Below, piece by piece: positions 6,523 to 14,730 of a stretch of DNA of 64,000 bases. The translations under genes were made by a program, and so were the position numbers. Source of the DNA: CAZRWD01 sp964603785 (lineage in GTDB: Bacteria; Fermentibacterota; Fermentibacteria; Fermentibacterales; Fermentibacteraceae). The notes beneath the pieces were generated by a model, which was given only the letters and a program-made list of their open reading frames with translations, searched no databases and was not told the DNA's origin. Position 1 is the first letter of the stretch. Every line of letters begins with the position of its first letter. The stretch lies in assembly GCA_964603785.1 (NCBI GenBank), contig CAZRWD010000004.1:124001-188000 (forward strand), given 5' to 3'.

Positions 6523-8535
6523 TCAGTCCACCGACAGGACCGTGAACTCGATGCGCCTGTTCTGCGCCTTGTTGGCCGCAGAGGTGTTGGGGACGACGGG
6601 CGAGCTCTCGCCGTAGCCCATCGTCGTGAGCATCCTGGCGGGCACTCCGTGGTTCACGAGGTAGTTGAACACGGATGCGGCCCGCTGCTCGCTGAGGGTC
6701 TGGTTGTACGACTCGCTGCCGTCGGAGTCTGTGTGACCGCCTATCTGTACCCTGGCGTTGGGGTTGTCCAGCAGGGTCGTCACTATGTCGTCGAGCACCG
6801 CGTAGGACTCCGGCTTGATGGTGGCGCTGGCGACGTCGAAGTAGATGTTCGTGAACCTGAGGACCTGGCCCTGCACGAGTGCGGGCCTGAGCTCGAAGCT
6901 CACGACGATCGTCTGGTCTGCGGGGACGACCACGGGCTGGGACTTGGGCAGGAAGCCCTCGGCCGCGACCTTTATCGTCCAGGTGCCCGCGGGTACCTCG
7001 AGCTGATAGACACCCTCCGCGTTGCAGACCGTCGAGAGCGGGACCGGGGCGCCTTCGATGCTGACGGTGGCCACTATCGGTGATCCGTCATCCGCGGAGG
7101 TGACGGTGCCGGTGACCATCCCGCCCTGCGCCTCGGGAAGCAGCGAGAAGTCCTTCACCACGTTCTGGCCGGGCTCGATGATGATGGTGGCGGTTCCGGG
7201 GATGTAGCCCGGGGCCTGGACGTTCATCGGGATGCTGCCGCCGGCCGTCATGAGGGTGTAGAAGCCCGTGGCCGGGTCTGTGGTGATGTTCGGGATGGTC
7301 GTGCCCGGGAAGCTGATCTCGGCCTCGATGGGCGAGTTGTCGACCGAGCTGGTGACCATGCCCGAGATCCTGCCCTCGGTCGGGGCATGCTCCTCGGGGA
7401 TGAGATCGCTCGAGAATGCGAGGGCGAACCCCACGCCCCAGTCGTTGGCAGAGCCGAAGGGCAGGGGGGTGCGCTCCTCGCGATCCTCCATGGTGACCGG
7501 GCCGCCCTGGTAGAGGGAGTGGCCCAGGTCGCTCTGCTCGGCGATGAAGTCCGTCATGCCGAGGTCGAAGGTCACGTCCATGAACGCGCCGCTCCTGGTT
7601 ATGAACCTGATGCCGGGGCTGAGGTAGGCGGTGCTGTTCTGGCCGGTCCTGTCGATGCACTCGCGCAGCGAGTACTCGAGGAAGATGATCGCGAACTGGG
7701 TCGGGAACTCGATCCCGGCGCCGAAGTCCAGGACGTTGTCCTCGACGTTGAGGTGCACCTCGACGCTGTCGCTGAAGGTCACCTGCGTCGAGTCGTAGGA
7801 GTAGCGGAAGTCGATCATGTCGAAGGTCTGCTTGTAGTGCGACCAGCCGACGTTGGTGTGCAGACGGACGGGGCTGGAGGGCCAGATGTTCCTCATGTCG
7901 AACGAGATGAGTGCGCCCACGCCGTAGGAGGTGTGACCCGTCGAGAGCGTGGGCCTGCGGATGTCGTACATCGGCATGTCGTCGAACCAGCGCCCGCAGT
8001 AGTCCTCGGACACGACGGTCTCGTTGGTGCCCGGGGCGAAGGCCCACCAGTTCTGCAGGCCGAGCCAGATCAGCTCGTTGTCGGGCGTCGGCGTGAAGCC
8101 GAGCTTCATGCCGACGGTGGCGTCGCCGATACCGTGCACGCCGTCCCAGCGACCGGCGATGAAGCCCCTGGGCTGGACCAGGTCGCGCTCGAGGTAGTTG
8201 ACCGTGTAGGTCAGGCGCGCACCCAGCTCGAGGAAGTCGGCAAGGCCGTAGGCCACCACGAAGTGAGCGTCGGCGTAGTGCTCCTTGTCGCTCACGTCGA
8301 GCGTGTCGTCGTACGGCGGGTAGAAGGGGCTGTATGTCCGGAACACCATGTCATCGATGTCGTCCGTGCTCGCCCAGTAGCGGCTCATGATGCCGAAGGC
8401 GATCCCGCCCTGCTCGATCGGCCTGGCATCGACGACCCTGTTGATCCCCCTGTACCCCATGAACGAGGGGAGCGCCCAGGCCGACTGGACCGCCAGGAGC
8501 AGGGCGACGACGAGGAACAGAGACGCCTTCTTCAT
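6523..8535 (-). CDS. OmpA-family protein with carboxypeptidase-regulatory domains (paralogue 2)
   Basis: This 670-residue protein has the layout of its neighbour: a signal peptide (MKKASLFLVVALLLA...SAWA), the family motif Y-R-G-I-N-R-V-V-D-A, a predicted barrel of about 370 residues, two carboxypeptidase-regulatory-like repeats (GMVTSSVDNSPIEAEISF; GTVTSADDGSPIVATVSI) and an OmpA-like C-terminus (IGGHTDSDGS, LSEQRAASV, MGYGESSP, NRRIEFTV). ATG 8535 is supported by GGGAGGGAAA. The frame is open further upstream but lies antisense to the acylphosphatase gene there. A promoter with TTGACA is at 8576-8604. It is probably an abundant outer-membrane/wall linker. No ligand can be inferred. Confidence 0.85.
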   Translation of the reverse strand: MKKASLFLVVALLLAVQSAWALPSFMGYRGINRVVDARPIEQGGIAFGIMSRYWASTDDIDDMVFRTYSPFYPPYDDTLDVSDKEHYADAHFVVAYGLADFLELGARLTYTVNYLERDLVQPRGFIAGRWDGVHGIGDATVGMKLGFTPTPDNELIWLGLQNWWAFAPGTNETVVSEDYCGRWFDDMPMYDIRRPTLSTGHTSYGVGALISFDMRNIWPSSPVRLHTNVGWSHYKQTFDMIDFRYSYDSTQVTFSDSVEVHLNVEDNVLDFGAGIEFPTQFAIIFLEYSLRECIDRTGQNSTAYLSPGIRFITRSGAFMDVTFDLGMTDFIAEQSDLGHSLYQGGPVTMEDREERTPLPFGSANDWGVGFALAFSSDLIPEEHAPTEGRISGMVTSSVDNSPIEAEISFPGTTIPNITTDPATGFYTLMTAGGSIPMNVQAPGYIPGTATIIIEPGQNVVKDFSLLPEAQGGMVTGTVTSADDGSPIVATVSIEGAPVPLSTVCNAEGVYQLEVPAGTWTIKVAAEGFLPKSQPVVVPADQTIVVSFELRPALVQGQVLRFTNIYFDVASATIKPESYAVLDDIVTTLLDNPNARVQIGGHTDSDGSESYNQTLSEQRAASVFNYLVNHGVPARMLTTMGYGESSPVVPNTSAANKAQNRRIEFTVLSVD

Positions 8536-8575
8536 GTTTCCCTCCCTTTTTGTGCATGGACCACTATGAGTATAT

Positions 8576-8604
8576 ATGAGAACCCATGAGCGGCTTGCTG
8601 TCAA
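8576..8604 (-). promoter_or_regulatory. Promoter of OmpA paralogue 2
   Basis: On the minus strand a perfect TTGACA (8599-8604), a 17-base spacer and TCTCAT (8576-8581, four of six consensus matches) lie in a locally AT-rich stretch (TATATA). Spacing to ATG 8535 gives a leader of about 35 bases. Confidence 0.6.
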
Positions 8605-8631
8605 TGGCGCCCCGGGGGAAGGGGTGTTCTG

Positions 8632-8904
8632 TTGTCCTCCAGTAGGATACTGATCCGAGGCATCGTGCAGGGAGTCGGATTCCGCTGGTGGGCTCGCCGC
8701 AGGGCCGAGGCCCTGGGGCTCTCCGGGACCGTCGAGAACCTTCCCGACGGGTCGGTGGAGGCGGTCGTGTCCGGCTCCGAGGACGCCATCGAGAGCTTCG
8801 CCGAGATGTGCCGCACGGGTCCGGCGCACGCCAGGGTCGACTCTGTGTCCGTCACCCCGCCGTCCGGCAGGGGGGGAACAGCCGCGGAACACCGCCCCGG
8901 GTGA
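8632..8904 (+). CDS. acyP: Acylphosphatase
   Basis: This 90-residue protein covers the full acylphosphatase fold. The signature I-R-G-I-V-Q-G-V-G-F-R includes the phosphate-binding Arg18, and G-T-V-E-N-L-P-D-G-S-V-E includes the catalytic Asn36. It should hydrolyse carboxyl-phosphate bonds such as 1,3-bisphosphoglycerate or acetyl phosphate in the cytoplasm. The start is TTG 8632 with GGAAGGGG about nine bases upstream. There is no in-frame ATG before the first strand. The barrel protein gene follows 16 bases later. The last ten residues are Gly/Arg-rich and beyond the conserved fold. Confidence 0.88.
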   Translation: MSSSRILIRGIVQGVGFRWWARRRAEALGLSGTVENLPDGSVEAVVSGSEDAIESFAEMCRTGPAHARVDSVSVTPPSGRGGTAAEHRPG

Positions 8905-8920
8905 ACCGCTGGAGGTAGCA

Positions 8921-9832
8921 ATGCTCGTCAGGCATCTACTGATCGTCGCTCTGGCGGTCTCCATGGCTTCCGCCTGGGATCCGCTCTACTACGAGAACCT
9001 ATCGTCGGTCCTCCCGTCGATGGACAGCGACGGGGACGTCGCGATAGGGTTCTTCAGCGCCGGCGGCTACTGGGCCACCGATTCGACGGGGGAGAGCCAG
9101 TCATACGACTTCGAGACCGCCCTCTCGGTGATAAGGCTGGTGGCTTCGGGCAGGTACGGCCTGACCAGCAGCCACACGGTGGGGGTGCTCGTCCCCGCCT
9201 TCTTCCAGGTCGCGGGGGACGGCGATTCAACGGGCGCGGGCATCGCCGACCCGTGGCTGACCCTCGACGGCTGGCTCTCGAGGACCCCCATGCTCATCGG
9301 CAGACTCGGGCTCAGGATCCCCCTGAAGGGGTATCTCGAGTCCGGCGACTACAGCGAGAGCGACCCCCATCTCGCCCTCGACGGGGCGCTGACCGTCGAG
9401 ACGCCCCTGTCGGGCCCCGGGACGGTCCTCAGGGGAACGGGCGGGCTCAGGTACAGTTTCGGGGCATGGAGCGCCCTGCCCGCCTTCCCCAGGGACTCGG
9501 CCGAGACGCGCCCGCCGGTCGAGCTGCGCATGACGGGGTTCGTCGTAATGAAGGCCAACCCCGAGCTCGAGCTGAGGATCGGCGGCGAGTTCGCCACCAG
9601 GGGTGACGTCGATGCCGAGATCGGGGGGGAGTGGCAGAACCTCGAGAACACATCCCGTCGGAGCCTCGACCTGCGGGCGGGATTCGACGTTTCCAACGCG
9701 AGCCTCTCGCTGTCGGGCGACATCTACTACAGGCTCTCGGGCGGGAACGTGAACAGGGAGTGGGGAATAGTCCTGAGCGGCCTCGGCCTCGACTTCACGG
9801 ACCTGTTCGGGATCGGCTCGGGAGGGAGGTAG
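8921..9832 (+). CDS. Outer-membrane beta-barrel protein
   Basis: This 303-residue protein has a signal peptide (MLVRHLLIVALAVSMASA) followed by alternating amphipathic strands, ending in G-I-V-L-S-G-L-G-L-D-F, typical of a transmembrane barrel. ATG 8921 has a perfect GGAGGT six bases upstream. The motif region (SHTVGVLVPAFFQ...PWLTLDGW...LIGRLGLRIPLKG) resembles the transporter/'MetA-like' porins found in many environmental bacteria, but the match is by style only. It is translationally linked to the next gene: its stop TAG shares a base with the following GTG start. No specific function can be given. Confidence 0.65.
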   Translation: MLVRHLLIVALAVSMASAWDPLYYENLSSVLPSMDSDGDVAIGFFSAGGYWATDSTGESQSYDFETALSVIRLVASGRYGLTSSHTVGVLVPAFFQVAGDGDSTGAGIADPWLTLDGWLSRTPMLIGRLGLRIPLKGYLESGDYSESDPHLALDGALTVETPLSGPGTVLRGTGGLRYSFGAWSALPAFPRDSAETRPPVELRMTGFVVMKANPELELRIGGEFATRGDVDAEIGGEWQNLENTSRRSLDLRAGFDVSNASLSLSGDIYYRLSGGNVNREWGIVLSGLGLDFTDLFGIGSGGR

Positions 9833-10614
9833 TGGCGGGATCGAGGCTGCTGCCTGCGCTCCTGGCAGTCTGCGCGGCTCTCGCACTGACGGCGGGACCG
9901 TCCAGCCCGGGAGCCGCTCTCCGCGCATCCGCCACCGGCTATTGCGACGCGCTGGTCCGCGGGGATGTCGAGACTGCGCACGGCTTCCTCTCGGACAGCC
10001 TGGGCGGCCTGGTGTCCCCGGAAGCGCTCTCGCTCGCGATGCCGCCCGCCTCCTCGGGGTCGGCCGCGGTTTCGAGGCACGAGGCCAGGGGCTGGCCGGT
10101 CTCGCTGCCCCTCGAGGGCGGGGGGTCGAGAACCGTCTGGATGTGCAGGGCCGGATCCGGCTGGAGGGTCTGCGGGGACACCTGGCTCGACGGGCTCATC
10201 GGGTCCGCTTCGGTCCTCTGCCGTGACTACGCGCTCTCCGTCGTCTTGCCCTCCGTCATGCGGGGCGCCCCCGCCGACTCCTTCCACTGCCCGTTCTCGG
10301 GGGGGAGCTACTCCGTGGATCCCGCGACCGGGATGCTGGTCTGTCCCGCCGGTCACCTCGGGGCCGGGATAGACGCCGCAGGCGACGCCTGTTCGCTGAG
10401 GAGGGAGGAGGCCGCCCGCGAGGTCGTCCTGTGGATGGATCGCGGCAATCCGCTTCCCGGGAGCTTCCAGGACCTCTGGGAGGCGAGCGGCGGGGAGCTG
10501 GGCATGCCCGGCGGATACCGCTGCCCCGATGACGGATACTCCTTCTACCGGATCACCGCTTCAGGGGTTTCGTGCCCCTATCACGGAGAACTGACATCTT
10601 TCGACGGGCGCTGA
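9832..10614 (+). CDS. Exported protein with paired Cys motifs, unknown function
   Basis: A 260-residue protein starting at GTG 9832, whose first base is the last base of the upstream stop codon (TAGTG). The ribosome site GGAGGGAGG lies inside the preceding gene. It has a hydrophobic N-terminal segment (LLPALLAVCAALALTAG), a mixed alpha/beta region, and two similar short modules: C-P-F-S-G-G-S-Y...C-P-A-G-H (about residue 148) and C-P-D-D-G-Y-S-F...C-P-Y-H-G at the end. These C-P...C-P-x-H pairs look like small metal ribbons or disulfide hairpins of the kind seen at the ends of some pilin-like proteins. I do not recognise the family. Its role may be linked to the upstream barrel. Confidence 0.55.
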   Translation: MAGSRLLPALLAVCAALALTAGPSSPGAALRASATGYCDALVRGDVETAHGFLSDSLGGLVSPEALSLAMPPASSGSAAVSRHEARGWPVSLPLEGGGSRTVWMCRAGSGWRVCGDTWLDGLIGSASVLCRDYALSVVLPSVMRGAPADSFHCPFSGGSYSVDPATGMLVCPAGHLGAGIDAAGDACSLRREEAAREVVLWMDRGNPLPGSFQDLWEASGGELGMPGGYRCPDDGYSFYRITASGVSCPYHGELTSFDGR

Positions 10615-10643
10615 CCCCCGCCCCGCCGGCCGACGGGAGAGAG

Positions 10644-11828
10644 ATGACCCCCCCTGAAAACCTGATCGAAGACGGGAAGCGGCTGGTCGCCCTCTGCGGG
10701 GATCTGGCCCGCGCAGGCAGCGTGGCGGTGGACACGGAGTTCCACGGGGAGCGCAGGTTCTGGCCCGAGCTCTTCCTGGTGCAGGTGGCCGACGGAGAAG
10801 GCGCCTGGGTCATCGACCCCCTGGCCGTTCCCGATCTCGGGCCGTTCGCCGCTCTCATGGCCGACGAGTCGGTGACGAAGATCATGCACTCCGCCAGGAA
10901 CGACGTGTCGGTCCTGCGGAGGGCTCTGGGGACGGAGTTCCGCAACGTCTTCGACACCCAGCTCGCCGCCGCGTTCCTGGGATACGGCGAGCAGTGCAGC
11001 CTGAACAACCTGCTCCAGGAGGCCTGCGGCATCAAGGCCGGCAAGGCCTTCGGCCTGAGTGACTGGTCGAGGCGGCCCCTTGCCGAGGAGCAGCTCGAAT
11101 ACGCCCTCGACGACGTCCGGTACCTGGTCAGGCTGCACGGCAAGCTGCATGCGGACCTCGTCAGGCGCAGGAGGCTCGAATGGTACCGTCTGGAGGCGGA
11201 GGCGATCGTCCGCCCCGACAGCTACGAAGTCTCCACCGAGGAGGTCTACAGGAGGGCCAGGTCCGCCGGCAAGCTGAAGAGGAACAGCCTCCCGGTGCTC
11301 TGGAGGCTGGTCGCATGGCGCGAGGGTCGGGCCCGTGAGCTCGACCGCCCGCGCGCGCACATAGCCTCGGACTCTCTCCTCGCCAGGCTTGCCCTCATGT
11401 CCCCGCGGTCCATGGACTCGCTGGAGCGCCTCCGGGGAGTGCCCTCGGGATTCGCCGGCAGGTGGGGGGCGGAGGTGCTCGAGGTCGTGAGGGATGCCGT
11501 CGAGAACCCCCCCGGCGACCTCCCCCAGATCCCCACCAGGAAGTCGGACGGCACCGCGGCCGCCCGCGCGGACATACTGCGCATCTTCGTCAAGCAGAAG
11601 GCGCATCAGCTGAGGATCGCACCCTCGCTCCTGCTCCCCCGCGACACCCTCGAAGGCCTGGCAGCCCTCAAGCCCTCGGACATCCCGTCCGCCCTGGCCG
11701 CGGGTGCGATAACCGGCTGGAGGATGGAGGTGCTCGGAGACGAGATAGTCTCCCTCCTCACTGGCCGGCTGGCCCTCAGCCTGGGTTCGTCGCCCTCGGG
11801 GGGCCTGCGTTTCGTGAGGGTCGACTGA
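10644..11828 (+). CDS. rnd: Ribonuclease D-like 3'-5' exonuclease
   Basis: This 394-residue protein has the DEDDy exonuclease domain first: Asp30 and Glu32 in V-D-T-E-F-H, H-S-A-R-N-D in the middle and Y-A-L-D-D-V-R-Y-L at the third motif. Two HRDC-like helical regions follow (about residues 190-285 and 300-385). This is the RNase D layout, an enzyme that trims tRNA and other stable-RNA 3' ends. I chose ATG 10644, directly behind GGGAGAGAG. The frame is open from 10572, but that would overlap the previous gene and add an unconserved extension. The length equals that of typical RNase D (about 375-400 residues). Confidence 0.88.
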   Translation: MTPPENLIEDGKRLVALCGDLARAGSVAVDTEFHGERRFWPELFLVQVADGEGAWVIDPLAVPDLGPFAALMADESVTKIMHSARNDVSVLRRALGTEFRNVFDTQLAAAFLGYGEQCSLNNLLQEACGIKAGKAFGLSDWSRRPLAEEQLEYALDDVRYLVRLHGKLHADLVRRRRLEWYRLEAEAIVRPDSYEVSTEEVYRRARSAGKLKRNSLPVLWRLVAWREGRARELDRPRAHIASDSLLARLALMSPRSMDSLERLRGVPSGFAGRWGAEVLEVVRDAVENPPGDLPQIPTRKSDGTAAARADILRIFVKQKAHQLRIAPSLLLPRDTLEGLAALKPSDIPSALAAGAITGWRMEVLGDEIVSLLTGRLALSLGSSPSGGLRFVRVD

Positions 11829-11942
11829 TCCGGTGTCCTTGACCATGGCCGGCCTGCTGGAGATTCTAGCCGGAGAAGCATCATCCCCCCCCGGGGGGTT
11901 CGGGGTGCCCGCACTCGCGGGCTTTCGACGGGAGGAGACGAA

Positions 11943-13541
11943 GTGAGGATTCTACTTGCCGTTCTGGCGGCCTGGATGCTGCTCGCGACCGGGTGCGGCG
12001 GCGGGCTCGGGCCGGGGTCGGAGGCGGAGGGCCGGATCGCGCGCGGAGACGAAGCTCTCGAGGAAGTGGTCGAAGACGCCGGGGACGTCCTCTTCGAGGC
12101 GGGGAGGCCGGTCGACGGCGGCTCGCCGTGTGCGGTGCTGCCGCTCTCGGGCGGGAGGAGCCTGGCGATCGAGGCCGAGAGCGACGATTTCGACATGGTT
12201 GCTCTGGTCGTCGATCGAGAGGGCTCGCTCGTCGCCCTGTCGGACGACTGGGAGGACGGGACCGATTCGTGGCTCGTGGTGAAGGATGTGCCGCGAGGCG
12301 CCAGACTGGTCCTGTTCGCGCTGGACGGGTCGACCGGGGAGTATTCGGTGGTGGTGGAGGAGGCGGATTCCGGGAGCATCGAGGAATACGCCGCCTCCGA
12401 CCTGGCCGGTGGATCCGTCAGGGGAGAGCTGGTCGACGACAAGGACGACGATCTCCTCGAGGACGAGCTCGAGGACGAGCTGGACGCCTGGATCTACGCC
12501 TCGGGGTACGGGACCGCCCGGGTCCATCCGTTCGAGGTCGACGAGGAGGGGCTCGTGAGCCTGTCGCTCCAGTCGGACCACTTCGACCCGATCCTCGCCC
12601 TCGTCAGGGTGGAGGACGACCAGTACGACTACGTGGCCCACAACGACGACTATGCCGGAGGCCTCGGATCGAGGATAGACATGGTCCTCGAGGAGGGGCG
12701 CTACCTCGCGGTGGTGCTGCCCTACTCCCCCTCGGAGACCGGCAGGTACACCATCACCATGGAGACCTACCGGGACGACGCGATGGTGCCCCACACCACC
12801 ATCGCCCTGGAGCCGGGCGAGTGGTACACGGGTTCTATCGTCGCGGGAAGCGCGCTGGCCTTCTCCGTATGGCCGGAGATCGTCTCCGAGGCGCCGTACG
12901 ACCTCATGATCACCGCGGCCACGCCCTGCGCCAGCTTCGAGTTCGAGATCTCCGGCGGGTCCGGGGCTCTGTACGAGGTCGAGGCGGCCTCCGAGTTCGT
13001 GGATACCTACATGTGCCTGCTCAGGCGCGATTCGGACGGCGTTTCGTACATCGAGAGCAACGACGACTGGAACGGGTCCGATTCGAGGATCATGACCGTC
13101 CTGTCACCGGGGACCTACGCGGTTCTCGTCGCAAGCTACTCGGGAACGGACACGGGGGAGGTCGCGTTCCGCTACGGGCCGGCCGACTTCGAGCCTGTCG
13201 GGCTCCTGCCCGGCAGCCCTGTCGACGCCCTTGTCTCCTGGGACGCCCCCGAGCTCTACTTCTCGTTCGAGGCGGTCGCCGGTAGGACCTATACGGTGAA
13301 TGCCACTAGCGCCGAGATCGATCCCTACGTCGAGGCCATACTCGTCGACGGAACGATCCTGTCCGACGACGACAGCGGGGGCTATCCCAACTCCAGGCTC
13401 ACCATCGACCCCCTGCCGTCGCAGTCGGGGCCCGTGCTCCTGACCGTGAGGGACTACGGCGGCAGCACGACCGGCGCCGTCAGGGTGGACATGGCCGAGC
13501 AGAGGCGCACGGAGGCCGAGATCTTCGCGATGTACGACTGA
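11943..13541 (+). CDS. Lipoprotein with four PPC-like beta domains
   Basis: A 532-residue lipoprotein with signal MRILLAVLAAWMLLATGC, in which Cys18 is the lipidation site. The start is GTG 11943 with GGGAGGAG upstream. Four related modules begin at about residues 80, 212, 352 and 458. Each has an F/I/V-D-x-Y/V strand, an S/N-D-D turn, an S-R-I/L turn and a G-x-Y-x-V/L-x-V strand with T-G at the end. This is the pattern of bacterial pre-peptidase C-terminal (PPC) domains. No enzyme domain is present, so it is probably a surface binding or scaffold protein. Residues 150-175 are extremely acidic. A weak TTGACC at 11839 may be part of its promoter. Confidence 0.65.
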   Translation: MRILLAVLAAWMLLATGCGGGLGPGSEAEGRIARGDEALEEVVEDAGDVLFEAGRPVDGGSPCAVLPLSGGRSLAIEAESDDFDMVALVVDREGSLVALSDDWEDGTDSWLVVKDVPRGARLVLFALDGSTGEYSVVVEEADSGSIEEYAASDLAGGSVRGELVDDKDDDLLEDELEDELDAWIYASGYGTARVHPFEVDEEGLVSLSLQSDHFDPILALVRVEDDQYDYVAHNDDYAGGLGSRIDMVLEEGRYLAVVLPYSPSETGRYTITMETYRDDAMVPHTTIALEPGEWYTGSIVAGSALAFSVWPEIVSEAPYDLMITAATPCASFEFEISGGSGALYEVEAASEFVDTYMCLLRRDSDGVSYIESNDDWNGSDSRIMTVLSPGTYAVLVASYSGTDTGEVAFRYGPADFEPVGLLPGSPVDALVSWDAPELYFSFEAVAGRTYTVNATSAEIDPYVEAILVDGTILSDDDSGGYPNSRLTIDPLPSQSGPVLLTVRDYGGSTTGAVRVDMAEQRRTEAEIFAMYD

Positions 13542-13553
13542 GAGATCCGCGCA

Positions 13554-13588
13554 GGCCGGGCGGCCCGGAACAGCCGGGCCGTCCGGCC
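13554..13588. terminator. Long hairpin between convergent lipoprotein genes
   Basis: A 15-bp stem (13554-13568 with 13574-13588) with one G-T mismatch closes on the loop AACAG. It lies between the ends of two converging genes. The symmetric form suits bidirectional termination, although no T-tract follows on either strand. Confidence 0.6.
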
Positions 13589-13598
13589 GCCGGCGCGC

Positions 13599-14717
13599 TC
13601 ACTCCAGTTCGAGGATGTACAGCCGGGACCAGTCCGAGGGATTGGCGCTGAATGCGAGGAATCCCTCCCCCCCGGGGACTATCTGCCAGAAGTCCGTGTC
13701 GGGATGGTCTATCTCGACGGTGTAGAGAAGATCTCCGGCCTGGTCGAAGACGTCGAAGACCGCCCCCTCGCTCCAGCCCCTCGTGACCCAGAGATTGTCC
13801 TCCGGGTCGACGGCGAGGCTCCCTATCGAGAACTTGTAGGGATCGGGCTCCCACGCGAACATCCCCGGAGGGGCCCCGGAAGCGGCCATCCTGGCCTCCA
13901 CGAAAGCCCTCTCCTCCGCTATCTCCTCCTCGGTCTTCTCCACATGCCCGAAGGCCCTCTCGATAGTCATCGCCAGGGGTCCGCCGGGCTCGTAGCACTC
14001 GATGGTGTAGGACTCCGGAGTCATGGGCGCCCTGTAGACCCGTCCCGATCCGGAGACCGCGAAGGTGAACATGTTGTCCGAGAAGCTGGAGGCCATGTCC
14101 GCCGGGTCGAACGGGGCCATCTCGGAGTAGTAGACCACGGCGGGCTCGATCGAGTCCCCCTCCCATCTGGACAGCGTGAAGCCCATGAACATGCCCTGCT
14201 CGTTCTGCTCGAACTCGGGCTTGAAGCCCACGTAGGCCGCCGAGTCGACCGCCGCCAGGGCCACGGGCGGGGTCGGGAAGAAACCCTCGATCGAGCCCGC
14301 GTAGGCTCCGGTCGAGTCGAAGATGCTCAGCCTCTGGGCCATGGCGTCGCTGACCATCAGGCCTCCGTCATCCCGGAAGCTCATGGCGGATGGGAGCAGG
14401 AACTCGCCGGGGCCGCTCCCCTGCCTTCCCAGGCTCCTCAGGAAAGTCCCGTCCGTCGAGAAGAACAGGATCGCGCACTTCTTCATGTCCAGCACGGCTA
14501 TCTCGCCCGAGGGGGTCCATGCCGCGGAGGCTATCTGACCGAAGACGTAGTTGCTGTCACCCATCTCGATCCCGATGCTGTCGACCGGATGGAGGACCCT
14601 CAGCGGGACCCCCTCGGCCCATTCGGGCTCGAAGGGCGCGGCGGCCTCCTCCTCGGGGGTTCCGCCGCATGCCGCGAGGAGCAGAAGGCACGCCATGGCC
14701 ATCTCGTTGATTCTCAT
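13599..14717 (-). CDS. Six-bladed beta-propeller lipoprotein
   Basis: This 372-residue lipoprotein (signal with lipobox L-A-A-C, Cys17) is followed by repeated propeller blades: phrases such as S-G-E-I-A-V-L-D, L-G-R-Q-G-S-G-P-G-E-F, D-G-G-L-M-V-S-D and E-D-N-L-W-V-T-R are typical of NHL/6-bladed propellers. The G-R-x-G-x-G-P-G-E-F motif is the hallmark of the '6-bladed beta-propeller' family known mainly from Bacteroidetes-like bacteria. It likely binds a ligand or partner on the outer or inner membrane surface. It lies 13 bases after glnA on the same strand and could be the last gene of the rho-glnA run. No enzyme motif is visible. Confidence 0.7.
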   Translation of the reverse strand: MRINEMAMACLLLLAACGGTPEEEAAAPFEPEWAEGVPLRVLHPVDSIGIEMGDSNYVFGQIASAAWTPSGEIAVLDMKKCAILFFSTDGTFLRSLGRQGSGPGEFLLPSAMSFRDDGGLMVSDAMAQRLSIFDSTGAYAGSIEGFFPTPPVALAAVDSAAYVGFKPEFEQNEQGMFMGFTLSRWEGDSIEPAVVYYSEMAPFDPADMASSFSDNMFTFAVSGSGRVYRAPMTPESYTIECYEPGGPLAMTIERAFGHVEKTEEEIAEERAFVEARMAASGAPPGMFAWEPDPYKFSIGSLAVDPEDNLWVTRGWSEGAVFDVFDQAGDLLYTVEIDHPDTDFWQIVPGGEGFLAFSANPSDWSRLYILELE

Positions 14718-14730
14718 CTTGTTCCGCCTC

